Below, in pieces: positions 45,842 to 55,109 of a stretch of DNA of 57,421 nt. Under the pieces are notes generated by a model, which saw only the letters and a list, made by a program, of their open reading frames with translations, did not search any database and had not been told where the DNA came from. Every line of letters starts with the position of its first letter. Position 1 is the stretch's first letter. A program made the position numbers and the translations under genes. The stretch comes from Clostridiales bacterium (GTDB lineage: Bacteria; Bacillota; Clostridia; Oscillospirales; Ruminococcaceae), in contig JAAYSD010000109.1 of the NCBI GenBank assembly GCA_012518465.1, forward strand, positions 1 to 57,421. The letters are read 5' to 3'.

Positions 45842-46813
45842 ATGAAAAAATTTATTATACTTGGTATAATTAGTTTAACTATTGCTGTGGCAGTATCCTT
45901 TATACCACTTATAGCCGAAAATATGCTGCCAACAGTGGCAACGCAAACACCAATAAAAATACCTTATCACGAAACTGTCTATGCCTCCGGCTCAATAGGA
46001 TATAAAGAGCAAAATAACATAAGTACAAGTATACCTGTTGTTATTGAACAAGTCACAGTGAATGAAGGCGATTTTGTAAACATAGGTCAAATCATAGCAT
46101 ACGTAAATAAAGAAGCAACCCTCACAATGCTGTCAGGGCTATCAAAATATAATTTAAGCGAGCTTGGTGCTGACAACCTGTCTGCTGCCGCCGAAATGAT
46201 ACCTAAAGAAATAGAAGCAAGCCATAAGGGTATAGTAATTTACAAAGCAAATAATGGCGAGATAGTACAATCCCAGCAGCCTATATTAACACTTTCAAAT
46301 TCCGATGAGCTCATAGCTAATTTAAGCATAAAGGAAAGCGATATTTCAAAAATTCAAATAGGGCAACGTGTAGATTTATCAGGTGCTGCATTTGAAAAAA
46401 ACACGTATTACGGATATATAAGCAAGATTTCTTCAAGTGCAAGAAAAAATTACAGCGGTACCGTTTCAGAAACTGTTGTTGATGTACAGGTAAGCATTAA
46501 AAACCCCGATAAAAACCTTCGTTCGGGCTATAATACTGAAGCCAGCATATCCACAGAAATTCCTCGTGACATTTACGTTTTACCCTATGATTTAATCAAT
46601 CAAGATGAAGAAGGCGAATATGTTTTTGTTGTATCAAATGGTGCGGCAATAAAAAGATATATAGAAACAGGAATAGAGCTTGAAGAAGGTGCTCAGATTT
46701 TAAAAGGAGTTGCACCCGATGAAAGGGTCGTAAAAAACCCCGAGCAAATCAACAAAAATACAGCTATAAAGCTTTTTTCAGCTGATAGCAAGGACAGCAT
46801 TACTGATAATTAA
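45842..46813 (+). CDS. MacA/HlyD-like membrane fusion (adaptor) protein
   Basis: 323 residues: N-terminal membrane segment (about 4-26), a biotinyl-lipoyl-like part (IPVVIEQVTVNEGDFVNIGQ and SHKGIVIYKANNGEIV) with almost no coiled-coil hairpin between the two halves, and beta-barrel plus membrane-proximal parts (about 155-300). Such adaptors pair with MacB-type permeases for export or signalling of peptides, lipids or antibiotics. GGAGGA before the ATG. The permease starts 21 bases downstream. Confidence 0.84.
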   Translation: MKKFIILGIISLTIAVAVSFIPLIAENMLPTVATQTPIKIPYHETVYASGSIGYKEQNNISTSIPVVIEQVTVNEGDFVNIGQIIAYVNKEATLTMLSGLSKYNLSELGADNLSAAAEMIPKEIEASHKGIVIYKANNGEIVQSQQPILTLSNSDELIANLSIKESDISKIQIGQRVDLSGAAFEKNTYYGYISKISSSARKNYSGTVSETVVDVQVSIKNPDKNLRSGYNTEASISTEIPRDIYVLPYDLINQDEEGEYVFVVSNGAAIKRYIETGIELEEGAQILKGVAPDERVVKNPEQINKNTAIKLFSADSKDSITDN

Positions 46814-46834
46814 ATAAAAAGGAATGATTAAAAA

Positions 46835-48007
46835 ATGTTTCTAAAGTCTATAAAAAACATTTTGTGCAATAAATCACGTTCAATGCTCACAATGGTCGGA
46901 ATATGCATAGGTGCAATGTCAGTGGTGATTATATCTACAATTAGTGCAACGGGAACAAACGAGGTTAATTCACAATTAATAAACATGGGAATAGACAGTG
47001 TCATGGTACAGGTAAATAAAAATGTTGATGATGTTGTTTTAAGCGATGAAGATATAGATGAAATCAAAAACATCAGCGGTGTAAAGGACGCTATGCCACT
47101 AATGTCAAGTATAACACAAAGCTATCTGCTTAATTACACTGTTGATTGCGTGGCATGGGGCATTGATAAGAGTGCTGATGAGCTTATTTCATTAAAAGCC
47201 AAATACGGAAGATTGATAACAAACCATGATATTTTAAGCAACAGCAAGGTCGCTGTTATTGATGAAAACATTGCTTTGCAAAGCTACGGAAGAGGAAATG
47301 TAGTAGGCAAAAAGGTAAGAATCTTTCTCGGAGGTACATTTCATGAATATGAAATTGTCGGTGTAGCCGAATCAGGAATAACAAATCTTCAATCTATTTT
47401 ATCAAACATTGTTCCTAGCTTTGTCTATATACCTTATTCTACCATGCAGATGGATACAGGGAGGAAAAACTTTGACCAAATAGCAGTAAAATTAAAGCCT
47501 AGCGAAGATAATGAGCAAATTATTTCAACAGTGGAAAGCCACTTAAACAATATATACAATAAAGAAAATGCTATCTCTGCTTATAATTTGCTTCAGCAAA
47601 AAGGACAGCTAGAAAGCATAATGGACATGATTACCATAGTGCTTTCATCAATAGCAGGAATTTCCTTGGTTGTTTCAGGCTTATCCGTCATGACAGCCAT
47701 GCTGGCAAGTGTATCGGAAAGACGACGTGAAATAGGTATAAAAAAATCAATAGGTGCAAAAAACTCCGATATTTACAAGGAATTTATATCGGAAAGCCTT
47801 ATACTATCGCTTACAGGCTCAGCTGTTGGAATAGCTTTTTCAATACTATTTTTAAAGCTTATAGCGTTTCTTTTTAGAATAAGTATTGTTTTTGACTGGC
47901 AAATAATAATGATTTTAATAGTATCTTCAGCAGTAATAGGAATAATTTTTGGTGCTTATCCCGCACGCAAAGCGGCAAAAATGGAGCCGGTAAAAGCCTT
48001 GCATTAA
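46835..48007 (+). CDS. MacB/FtsX-family ABC transporter permease
   Basis: 390 residues with the MacB topology: one N-terminal membrane segment (about 17-37), a large extracytoplasmic MacB_PCD domain (about 40-250), and three C-terminal segments (about 267-292, 318-342, 352-375) in an FtsX domain ending PARKAAKMEPVKALH. RREIGIKKSIGAKNSDI is the coupling motif for an ATPase. No ATPase gene is present in the operon. Ends before the 48008-48042 hairpin. Confidence 0.88.
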   Translation: MFLKSIKNILCNKSRSMLTMVGICIGAMSVVIISTISATGTNEVNSQLINMGIDSVMVQVNKNVDDVVLSDEDIDEIKNISGVKDAMPLMSSITQSYLLNYTVDCVAWGIDKSADELISLKAKYGRLITNHDILSNSKVAVIDENIALQSYGRGNVVGKKVRIFLGGTFHEYEIVGVAESGITNLQSILSNIVPSFVYIPYSTMQMDTGRKNFDQIAVKLKPSEDNEQIISTVESHLNNIYNKENAISAYNLLQQKGQLESIMDMITIVLSSIAGISLVVSGLSVMTAMLASVSERRREIGIKKSIGAKNSDIYKEFISESLILSLTGSAVGIAFSILFLKLIAFLFRISIVFDWQIIMILIVSSAVIGIIFGAYPARKAAKMEPVKALH

Positions 48008-48042
48008 AAAAGAAGGATTCACGCATAGTGGATCCTTCTTTT
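48008..48042. terminator. Bidirectional terminator between the permease gene and spo0A
   Basis: 15-bp stem (48008-48022 with 48028-48042, one G-T wobble), 5-base loop, A-run left and T-run right, between converging genes. Confidence 0.88.
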
Positions 48043-48076
48043 AAAAACTTTTATTTATGAAATCTAATAAATCACT

Positions 48077-48874
48077 CTAAAGACTTTTTAAATAATGGAT
48101 AGAACCCTTAAATTTCAGCCTTAATTTATCAGCTATAAGTGCAATAAACTCTGAGTTTGTAGGCTTTCCTCTTGTTGTATGTATTGTATAACCAAAAAAT
48201 CCATTAAGCACATCTACATCGCCTCTATCCCAAGCAATTTCAATAGCATGGCGAATCGCACGTTCCACACGGGAAGAAGTGGTAGAATACTTTTTAGCAA
48301 CAGTGGGATACAGCAGCTTTGTCACACAGTTTATCATTTCGTCATTTTCAACGGACAGTAAAATAGCTGTTCTTAAATAATGATAGCCCTTAATATGTGC
48401 TGGTATTCCAATCTGGTGAATAATGTCAGTGACAACATATTCAATATCATTGCTATGCCTGTTATGGATATTATAATCAACATTTTTAATATCCAAAGTA
48501 TTATTTCCTAAAAGAGATAATATACGGTTAGCCAAAGTCTTTGGCTCAAACGGTCGTACCATATAGTATTTAGCACCCGCCTCCATCACCTCACGCTCAA
48601 CTTGGGAGGAATCATAATTGGCTGTGACAATTATAATCGGGAACTTTTCCCTAGTGGCTTTTAGCTCATGAATAAGGCTGACTGCATCAAGATTAGGCAT
48701 CTTAGCATCAATAACAACAACGTCCGGTGCCTCAGACCTGATAGAATCAAGAATAACCTTTCCATCCCTATGACGAGTATAAGCATACATACCCATGGAT
48801 TTTAAAAGACTTGCCCAAGCAATCCCTTGCTCCAAAGAATCATCGCCGATTAGAATTTTTGTTTTGTTCGTCAT
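48077..48874 (-). CDS. spo0A: Sporulation master regulator Spo0A
   Basis: 265 residues. Receiver domain (1-125): acidic pair Asp11-Asp12, phospho-acceptor Asp56 (VVIDAKMP), Thr84. The usual receiver lysine is Arg107 (VRPFE). The C-terminal effector domain (about 145-265) has the DNA-reading helix [20 protein letters not shown], and [20 protein letters not shown], nearly invariant in Spo0A. Phosphorylated Spo0A commits the cell to sporulation. GGAGG before the ATG. Confidence 0.95.
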   Translation of the reverse strand: MTNKTKILIGDDSLEQGIAWASLLKSMGMYAYTRHRDGKVILDSIRSEAPDVVVIDAKMPNLDAVSLIHELKATREKFPIIIVTANYDSSQVEREVMEAGAKYYMVRPFEPKTLANRILSLLGNNTLDIKNVDYNIHNRHSNDIEYVVTDIIHQIGIPAHIKGYHYLRTAILLSVENDEMINCVTKLLYPTVAKKYSTTSSRVERAIRHAIEIAWDRGDVDVLNGFFGYTIHTTRGKPTNSEFIALIADKLRLKFKGSIHYLKSL

Positions 48875-48905
48875 TTTCTTACCTCCGATATTTTATTACA
48901 TACAT

Positions 48906-48934
48906 ATAATACCATATATTGTTATTATATGCAA
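48906..48934 (-). promoter_or_regulatory. Promoter of spo0A
   Basis: Minus-strand TTGCAT (plus 48929-48934), 17-base spacer, TATTAT (plus 48906-48911), about 30 bases before the ATG. Confidence 0.65.
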
Positions 48935-49024
48935 TAGTTTTAAAGCTAAAAATATAAAATTTTTATTTTTTATAAAAAAGTTTGTCAAAGCCGATTGCAA
49001 AGGCATTTTTTAGCACTTATTCTG

Positions 49025-49368
49025 ATAACTGCTAAATTTTAAGAAGTAAATGTTATATCAGATTATATAGATTTAAGACGTACTACGTAAATTATTGTCG
49101 AATAAAAGTATAAAATTCTTTTATACTTCAAAATAAGACACCACATTATATTGTGCTAGTCGAAAACTGTCGATAATGAGATATTCCTAGCGTTATATAA
49201 TTATAATAGCAAATAATTATAAAAATTTCCAGTAATATTTTAAAATTTAAAGTAGAAAATTATAATTCTAACTTTAGCAGTTATTGCAGTAAAGGTCATA
49301 TAAAGTCGTATTTTGTCGAATATATTGTAAAAAAAATATACAATCCTGTCGAATAAGAATTGTATATT
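49025..49368. promoter_or_regulatory. Cluster of Spo0A-box heptamers and inverted repeats upstream of spo0A
   Basis: This 557-base gap (48875-49431) holds no gene. It has TGTCGAA at 49096-49102, 49314-49320 and 49347-49353, TGTCGAT at 49168-49174, and TAGTCGAA near 49158, all on the plus strand. Hairpins lie beside them (49106-49115/49119-49128; 49335-49344/49359-49368, with the last box in its loop). A 12-bp inverted repeat (49025-49036 with 49273-49284) spans part of the cluster. TGTCGAA is the core of the 0A box. Confidence 0.68.
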
Positions 49369-49431
49369 CCCAAACATTTTAACCTTTTTTCATTTGACGC
49401 ACAATTAAAAAATCTAATATTATTACACAGT

Positions 49432-50574
49432 TTATTCCTCATGCTCCTCACTTGGAAACTCACTTTTCGCTAAAAACCTTATGTCTGATAAATACCACTT
49501 ACCATTGATTTTTTTCATAAACACTTCATTTGCCACGATATTTTCTTTTTTCCAGCTATATATGTCTATTATTTCATCTGCATAAATTTTACAGCTAAAT
49601 TTGTCATCGCCATAGACAAAACAATCCCACATTTTCTTATTTTCATAAATAATTTGCCTAGGCTTGGCATAAATCCATATTTCAAACCCCGTCATGTCCT
49701 TGTGCAAGTGCGAGTTAGGCTCAATGTACTGTGCCACCTGAGCAAACTCACCTATTTCCGTTGTATATTTCCCATATAACTCAAAAATATTGAAAATATA
49801 GTCAAACATTTCACTTGAAATACTCTCATTACTTAAATATGAAATAGTAAAAGTGCTGGAATCTTCATCATAATCTATCTTAATAGGGTTGCCATTCTTA
49901 TCCTCAGCAGTTATTTGCGGCTTTTCATACATACTGTCAATTACAGCCTCTTGCATTAATGGTGCTTGATATTCATCATTATATTGTTTAGGAAAAACAA
50001 GCTCCTCCTGCGAAGGTGAAAACAAGCTTTTCTCCAGTGCTTTTGCATTTACTAAAATTTCAACATCTGATGGGGCAACAATCCTATATTGCTTTTTAGC
50101 GAAATTACCTGCTTCTACCCTTTGTATTTCCCACAAATTATTTCCGTATTTATCCTTATCATAAGAGGAAAGATAAAGTGTTGCCAGCTCCTTTCCTCCT
50201 ACCGTTATTACATATACCGGCTTATCCTCGGAAAATTCTCCTGCCTTCTGTCCATATTTCATTTCACCCGAATTAAGGACATCATTTATATAGGAATAAA
50301 GATTTTCATCACTCTCATATTCACTTTTATCAAGATTCAAGCTTTTTACAATAGCATTTGCAGAATCCCCCTTTATTTGCTCTAGAAAACGTTCTACAAT
50401 ATGTATAGGTCTTGACTCCTCATAAAATACCAATGCATCTTTTAAATAAAACAGGGCAAAAGCAATTATCGACACTAAAAAAAGACAAATCAGCATATAA
50501 ATCAAAGGAAATACCGACGTGCTTTTTTTATATTTTTTTCTCTTATTATTTTGTATAATTATTTTGTCCATCAT
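49432..50574 (-). CDS. Membrane-anchored exported protein of unknown function
   Basis: 380 residues: short basic cytoplasmic N-terminus, one membrane segment (about 22-47), and a long extracytoplasmic domain rich in Glu/Asp/Tyr. The early part (FLEQIKGDSANAIVKSL) resembles the start of small NTF2-like exported domains, and another beta-rich part ends INGKWYLSDIRFLAKSEF, again NTF2-like, but I cannot name a family. Last gene of the envelope cluster, 19 bases after the NAGPA gene. Confidence 0.7.
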   Translation of the reverse strand: MMDKIIIQNNKRKKYKKSTSVFPLIYMLICLFLVSIIAFALFYLKDALVFYEESRPIHIVERFLEQIKGDSANAIVKSLNLDKSEYESDENLYSYINDVLNSGEMKYGQKAGEFSEDKPVYVITVGGKELATLYLSSYDKDKYGNNLWEIQRVEAGNFAKKQYRIVAPSDVEILVNAKALEKSLFSPSQEELVFPKQYNDEYQAPLMQEAVIDSMYEKPQITAEDKNGNPIKIDYDEDSSTFTISYLSNESISSEMFDYIFNIFELYGKYTTEIGEFAQVAQYIEPNSHLHKDMTGFEIWIYAKPRQIIYENKKMWDCFVYGDDKFSCKIYADEIIDIYSWKKENIVANEVFMKKINGKWYLSDIRFLAKSEFPSEEHEE

Positions 50575-50593
50575 TCACCTTTAAAAAAACACT

Positions 50594-51604
50594 TTATTCA
50601 GAAACTAAAATACAAGTAGGCATATCACGAACGCCATATAAAGACGATGATATAGAAATCAACTCACCCTCGTAATACATAGCTGAGGAAGAGCCACCAT
50701 CAAGATTAGCCGCATTTACCGCACCAAATTCCTGCATAATCTTAATTAAGTCGCCGTAATTAGCACCTAGACTGCCCGTCTGCCTGCCATCAATAGTTAA
50801 TAATAAAACTGCACCATCTGCCCTTTGTCCAATAGCAGTACGTGGATTTAATCCGCCGGCAGTACCCTTCATCTGAGACGGCTTACCATTGATAATTAAG
50901 AATGGACCGAAGCTCAATGCATCACGCACACCCTTTTCCAGTGCCTCGCCGCCCGTCATTGTACCTAATATCAATCTATTTTCATTATCAAATCCTATTA
51001 AATCGTATTTTGCTTCCTTGTATCCCCATTGCAAAACACCGTTTCTAATAACAATTCCTATCGGTGTGCCGCCATTTCCGACGCCTCCAATATCCTCAAA
51101 CCCTCCGCCATTTATTGCTGCTATTGCATTATTTTCCTCCATCATAGTTTCAATAGACTTTCCTTTACAATCCTTTCCAAAAGGATAAGAAGTGCCAACA
51201 CTAACTCTGGACGGATCTTTTACAATCATCATTCTTCCCCGATATGTAGGGCCTGAAATTTCCTTTATCTCAATGCTATTTATCTGCTCCGTCGTCTTTT
51301 CATCTTTATTAGGAATTTTTATTTTATTTACATCAGTTATCTCCGATGAAACATGAATAGAATTATCACTAATAATATGCTCTAGCTCTTCCTCGGAAAA
51401 AAACGATGTAGCTAAAAATTTTAATGCACTCGTTTCTAAGCTTGTCATTACAAGCAAATCTCTAGCAGCAGGTGACGGGCCATAATTTATTAGCACAACT
51501 GCTCCGAAAAGTCCCCCTGCCAAAAACAATATAATTGTAAACAAAATTAAAAATGTTCTAAATAAAATCACTCGCCATAAAGGCTTTCCTCTGGCATTAA
51601 GCAT
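50594..51604 (-). CDS. NAGPA-domain phosphodiester glycosidase family protein
   Basis: 336 residues: membrane segment (about 11-35) then an extracytoplasmic NAGPA (DUF2233) domain. Marks: YRGRMMIVKDPSRV, AAINGGGFED, FGPFLIINGKP, NPRTAIGQRADGAVLLLTIDGRQ, and NLDGGSSSAMYYEG. The family includes the human enzyme that uncovers mannose-6-phosphate and bacterial proteins linked to exopolysaccharide or teichoic acid work. Likely acts on a phosphodiester-linked surface sugar; substrate unknown. 8 bases after the GT2-GtrA gene. Confidence 0.87.
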   Translation of the reverse strand: MLNARGKPLWRVILFRTFLILFTIILFLAGGLFGAVVLINYGPSPAARDLLVMTSLETSALKFLATSFFSEEELEHIISDNSIHVSSEITDVNKIKIPNKDEKTTEQINSIEIKEISGPTYRGRMMIVKDPSRVSVGTSYPFGKDCKGKSIETMMEENNAIAAINGGGFEDIGGVGNGGTPIGIVIRNGVLQWGYKEAKYDLIGFDNENRLILGTMTGGEALEKGVRDALSFGPFLIINGKPSQMKGTAGGLNPRTAIGQRADGAVLLLTIDGRQTGSLGANYGDLIKIMQEFGAVNAANLDGGSSSAMYYEGELISISSSLYGVRDMPTCILVSE

Positions 51605-51612
51605 AATATCAC

Positions 51613-52665
51613 CTAGCTTTTAATTTTTTTAAATACATATTTCTTCTGCACATTGTAGCTTACAAATGCTAAAACAATATCTATCGGTATCTTTATATAT
51701 TTAGGGTCAAACGCAAGGAATTTGCTAAACAAAATTACAAGCCCTGCCGACGTAAGCATCTGCATCACTACAAGAAACACATATCTGAAAAACGAATTAT
51801 GTGCAAGATTCTCCGACTTGAAAACAGCTCTTCTATTCATCAGATAATTAAATATACTGGATAAAATTCTTGCTACTGATACCGAATAAAATACAGCGGC
51901 ACTTTCTTTAAACTGCTCTGAAAACAAAGCGAGAAAAAGTAGATAAAGACCATAATCAACAATAAAAGAAAGCCCAGATACAACAAAGAATTTAATCAGC
52001 CTTGAATATATTTTTAAAGAATCTATAAAGGGTCTAAAAGAGGTTTTTGAATTTTGCTCAAAATATACGGTGCTGATTTTTTGCTCTAAAATTGGTATTT
52101 TCTTTTTAAATAAATAAATCAGCATATTTGTTTCATATTCAAATCTCTCGCCATCAATCTGCATAAATTCCTTTAGTAAATCATACGGTATTACTCTAAG
52201 TCCCGTTTGCGTATCGCTGATAGGCATACCTATTTTGTAAAAAACAGCTGATGTAAGACTGTTTCCATACTTACTTTTAAAAGGCACTTCTTTATTAGAA
52301 AAATCTCTGCACCCTAAAACAACAGCACTTTTATTCTGCTGTGCAAGCTCCTGACACAGTAAAATATCCTTAGCCTTATGCTGCCCGTCACTATCCACTG
52401 TAATGACGCCATCACAAGCAATATCGTTCCCCAAAATATAGCCAAATGCTGTTTTTAAAGCCCAACCCTTGCCCTTATTCATTTCATGAGTCAATAAGGT
52501 GACTCCATATTCTCTAACAGCTGTTTCAAAAATATAGCTAAGCTCCTCACGACTTCCGTCATTAACGACAATAATGTCAATATACCCGGCCTTTTTAAGT
52601 GAACAAACCACTTCCAACAAAGCCTCATCAGGGTTTAATGATGGTATTATAATAATATACTTCAC
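51613..52665 (-). CDS. Bifunctional GT2 glycosyltransferase / GtrA flippase-like protein
   Basis: 350 residues. Residues 1-215 are a dolichyl-phosphate-mannose-synthase-like GT2 domain (IIPSLNPDEALLEVV, VVNDGS, TVDSDGQH with the metal-binding Asp, GCRDFSNKEVPF, DTQTGLRVIP). Residues about 225-350 are a four-helix GtrA domain that moves polyprenyl-linked sugars across the membrane. One protein can thus make and flip an undecaprenyl-P-sugar. Overlaps the PIG-L gene by 4 bases (coupled). Confidence 0.9.
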   Translation of the reverse strand: MKYIIIIPSLNPDEALLEVVCSLKKAGYIDIIVVNDGSREELSYIFETAVREYGVTLLTHEMNKGKGWALKTAFGYILGNDIACDGVITVDSDGQHKAKDILLCQELAQQNKSAVVLGCRDFSNKEVPFKSKYGNSLTSAVFYKIGMPISDTQTGLRVIPYDLLKEFMQIDGERFEYETNMLIYLFKKKIPILEQKISTVYFEQNSKTSFRPFIDSLKIYSRLIKFFVVSGLSFIVDYGLYLLFLALFSEQFKESAAVFYSVSVARILSSIFNYLMNRRAVFKSENLAHNSFFRYVFLVVMQMLTSAGLVILFSKFLAFDPKYIKIPIDIVLAFVSYNVQKKYVFKKIKS

Positions 52666-54071
52666 TTTTTTCTCCCTTTATATATAATTAAAGCTATAAT
52701 TAATGCCAAAGCACAAATTCCCGAAGCAACAGCAATTACAAATACATAGTCACTGTTCTTTTTATCAGGCACTTCACAATTAAAGCATGGATTAGGAACG
52801 CTGTTATCTATGCTTTCCTCTGCCACTAAAGTATCCTTTGGTAAAACAACTTCACTTATAAGGCTTTGATCAACAACAGCTTGATATTCAGGAATATTTT
52901 CAAAAAAATCATTTTTTTCAACATCTTCACCAACAGCTGAATAATAAAGTCCAAACTGCCTGCAATCATAAACTCCTCTTTTTGACATAGAATAATATTT
53001 CAGCTGTGATTGATGACAATTAAGCGCATCGACAGCCACATCAAATCCAGTTTTTCCTCCAAATTTCTGCAAGGGCTGATCCCATTCCATCACTATTTTA
53101 TTCTCTTGATACAGATGAAAATATGCTTTTTTAACCTCCCACACCCCATATGTATTAGCTGAGGATAGAAAGCTTTCGCTATTTTTAGCAAGCTCGATAG
53201 CCTTTGCCACACTATAAGCACTTGCCATATGTGAGCCATGCCCATATTCACCATTAAAATCATGTGCAATTATTACCTCGGGCTTAAATCTTCTTATAAG
53301 AGAAACATAGTATTCTTGCAAAGCATCTTCCCCATAATAATTCAAAGCCCCCTCAAGGTCATAAAACTTTGTATCATTAAAATCAGGAATAATAGGATAG
53401 TTTCTTATGCCGCTGGTCCATAGCCCGTTTAATGCTTCATGAGGGCGATATGGCTCTCCCCAGTGATTGTTCATATATGCTACTTGTACTTTTTTACCTT
53501 TTTCTAAAGAATAAACAGGCATTGTTCCCCCGAAAAACAATATTTCATCATCATGATGAGTAGGAAGTACAAGCATATCGGCTTTTTCAAGAGGATTTTC
53601 CCATCTTTGCACCCACTCCGGCACTTCTCCCTCGCTAAAAAAATAAACATCTGTTAAAACTGTACCTGCATTAAATTCAATTGTCAAGGAATTAACATTA
53701 GTATAAAGCTGCTTAAAATCATGTAAAAACCCGTCTTTATCAGATTTTAATATATAATCCCCATAGGACAGAGTATAGCCCTTTAAAGGACCATCAAAAA
53801 TTAAATAAATTGCCTTTATATCAGATTGAGAAGTAAAGCTTACGCTCGTAACTTCACTGAATCTTACCTTAGTATATATATTATCGTCAGCTAAGGCGTC
53901 AGCATTAATACTTCCCTTTTCATCATATGCTTGCACATCGGTTATCTGTACTGCATACTTTTCTTCATCATCTGCAAAAGCATTATATGTAAAATAAAAC
54001 GAAAATAACGCCAAAATCATAATAACCAATATTATGATTTTATATATTTTTTGCAAATACTTATTTTCCAT
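52662..54071 (-). CDS. Exported, membrane-anchored PIG-L family deacetylase
   Basis: 469 residues: N-terminal signal/anchor (about 9-32), a beta-rich region (about 40-150), the PIG-L (LmbE) domain (about 160-340) with THHDDEILFFGG (metal ligands His172, Asp174/Asp175-Glu176; the usual Pro of HPDDE is His here) and HDFNGEYGHGSHM, and a C-terminal membrane segment (about 442-464). PIG-L enzymes deacetylate N-acetylglucosamine units of lipids and glycans. It leads the four-gene envelope cluster. Confidence 0.88.
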   Translation of the reverse strand: MENKYLQKIYKIIILVIMILALFSFYFTYNAFADDEEKYAVQITDVQAYDEKGSINADALADDNIYTKVRFSEVTSVSFTSQSDIKAIYLIFDGPLKGYTLSYGDYILKSDKDGFLHDFKQLYTNVNSLTIEFNAGTVLTDVYFFSEGEVPEWVQRWENPLEKADMLVLPTHHDDEILFFGGTMPVYSLEKGKKVQVAYMNNHWGEPYRPHEALNGLWTSGIRNYPIIPDFNDTKFYDLEGALNYYGEDALQEYYVSLIRRFKPEVIIAHDFNGEYGHGSHMASAYSVAKAIELAKNSESFLSSANTYGVWEVKKAYFHLYQENKIVMEWDQPLQKFGGKTGFDVAVDALNCHQSQLKYYSMSKRGVYDCRQFGLYYSAVGEDVEKNDFFENIPEYQAVVDQSLISEVVLPKDTLVAEESIDNSVPNPCFNCEVPDKKNSDYVFVIAVASGICALALIIALIIYKGRKK

Positions 54072-54204
54072 TCATTCTCCATTTATAAATTCACATTTTC
54101 TTAATATCGTTGCTTTAATTAATTAGACTAACTTGATATAATTATAACATTAATAATAGGTTAAGTAAAGTAACAATATAATTACAATAATAATACATAA
54201 TAAC

Positions 54205-54240
54205 AAAAAGCTTTAAGAATTTGTTACTTTCTTAAAGCTT
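54205..54240 (-). terminator. Terminator of ireB
   Basis: 12-bp perfect stem (54208-54219 with 54229-54240), 9-base loop, T-run on the minus strand. Confidence 0.85.
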
Positions 54241-54304
54241 GATTTAATATTAAATTATTGATATAAAACAAATTAAAGCTATCGCTATGTAAAGATTACA
54301 AGAA

Positions 54305-54550
54305 TCATGAATGTAAGTATGTCTTTACCATAGCCTGCAGCAGCTCATCTCTGTCTATATGACGAATAAGACTTCTAGCATTATTAAACGTGGTGATATA
54401 AGTGGGGTCCTCTGACAGGATATAGCCCACTAATTGATTTATAGGATTATAGCCTTTTTGCTGCAAAGCTTCATACACAGTAGTTAAAATCTGCTTCATT
54501 TCATTTTCCCGTTCTTCTCTGACGGTAAAAGGCATTGTTTTATCAAGCAT
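54305..54550 (-). CDS. ireB: IreB-family regulatory phosphoprotein (DUF965)
   Basis: 81 residues. The core YEALQQKGYNPINQLVGYILSEDPTYITTFNNARSLI is nearly the family consensus. In enterococci IreB is a substrate of the PASTA kinase IreK and lowers cephalosporin resistance. It commonly sits with alaS and ruvX; here it stands alone between the envelope cluster and the DivIVA gene. ATG at 54550 after AAAGGA; 11 more open codons upstream are not supported. Confidence 0.93.
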   Translation of the reverse strand: MLDKTMPFTVREERENEMKQILTTVYEALQQKGYNPINQLVGYILSEDPTYITTFNNARSLIRHIDRDELLQAMVKTYLHS

Positions 54551-55109
54551 AACCTGTCCTTTCTGTCTATTAACAATTAACAATATAAGTTGTTATAAAA
54601 CAATTAAATTAATTCATTCTAAACTGTATTGATGTTTATTTTATTATTATACATAATTATATACTATAAATTCAAGATTTACAACCCTGTTTAACTAAAA
54701 TTTAATAAATCTTAAGAATTTTTTGATTAAATGCACATAAAATCATCAGCTTTTCTGTTTAACTTGCTAAAAATATCATTTATCGACAAAATAATATTTG
54801 TCATTTATACTAATTAAACAAAAAAATAAAGAAATATAGCTGAACAAAAAGTATCAGTGGATTAAATAAGCTTTCATTTTCTCACCACGCATACCTCAAA
54901 TAGTGTACATGAAAATACAATTGAGAGCCTTTATATAACTGCAAACTTTGTCTGCAACTCAAAGAAATGTAATTTTTTCAATAATCATATAAAAACTCTT
55001 GTATTATTAAATTAAATTTGTTATAATTACATAGAATATATTATTAAAATTTTTTAATAATCATTAAATTATAGATATGACAATATTTTAAAGTACAGGA
55101 GGTAATATC
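54551..55109. other. Intergenic stretch ireB / DivIVA-domain gene
   Basis: About 560 AT-rich bases between divergent genes. Apart from the promoter at 54999-55027 I find no ORF with a ribosome binding site, strong hairpin or RNA gene. Confidence 0.55.
54999..55027 (+). promoter_or_regulatory. Sigma-A promoter of the DivIVA-domain gene
   Basis: TTGTAT (54999-55004), 17-base spacer, TATAAT (55022-55027). Confidence 0.72.
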
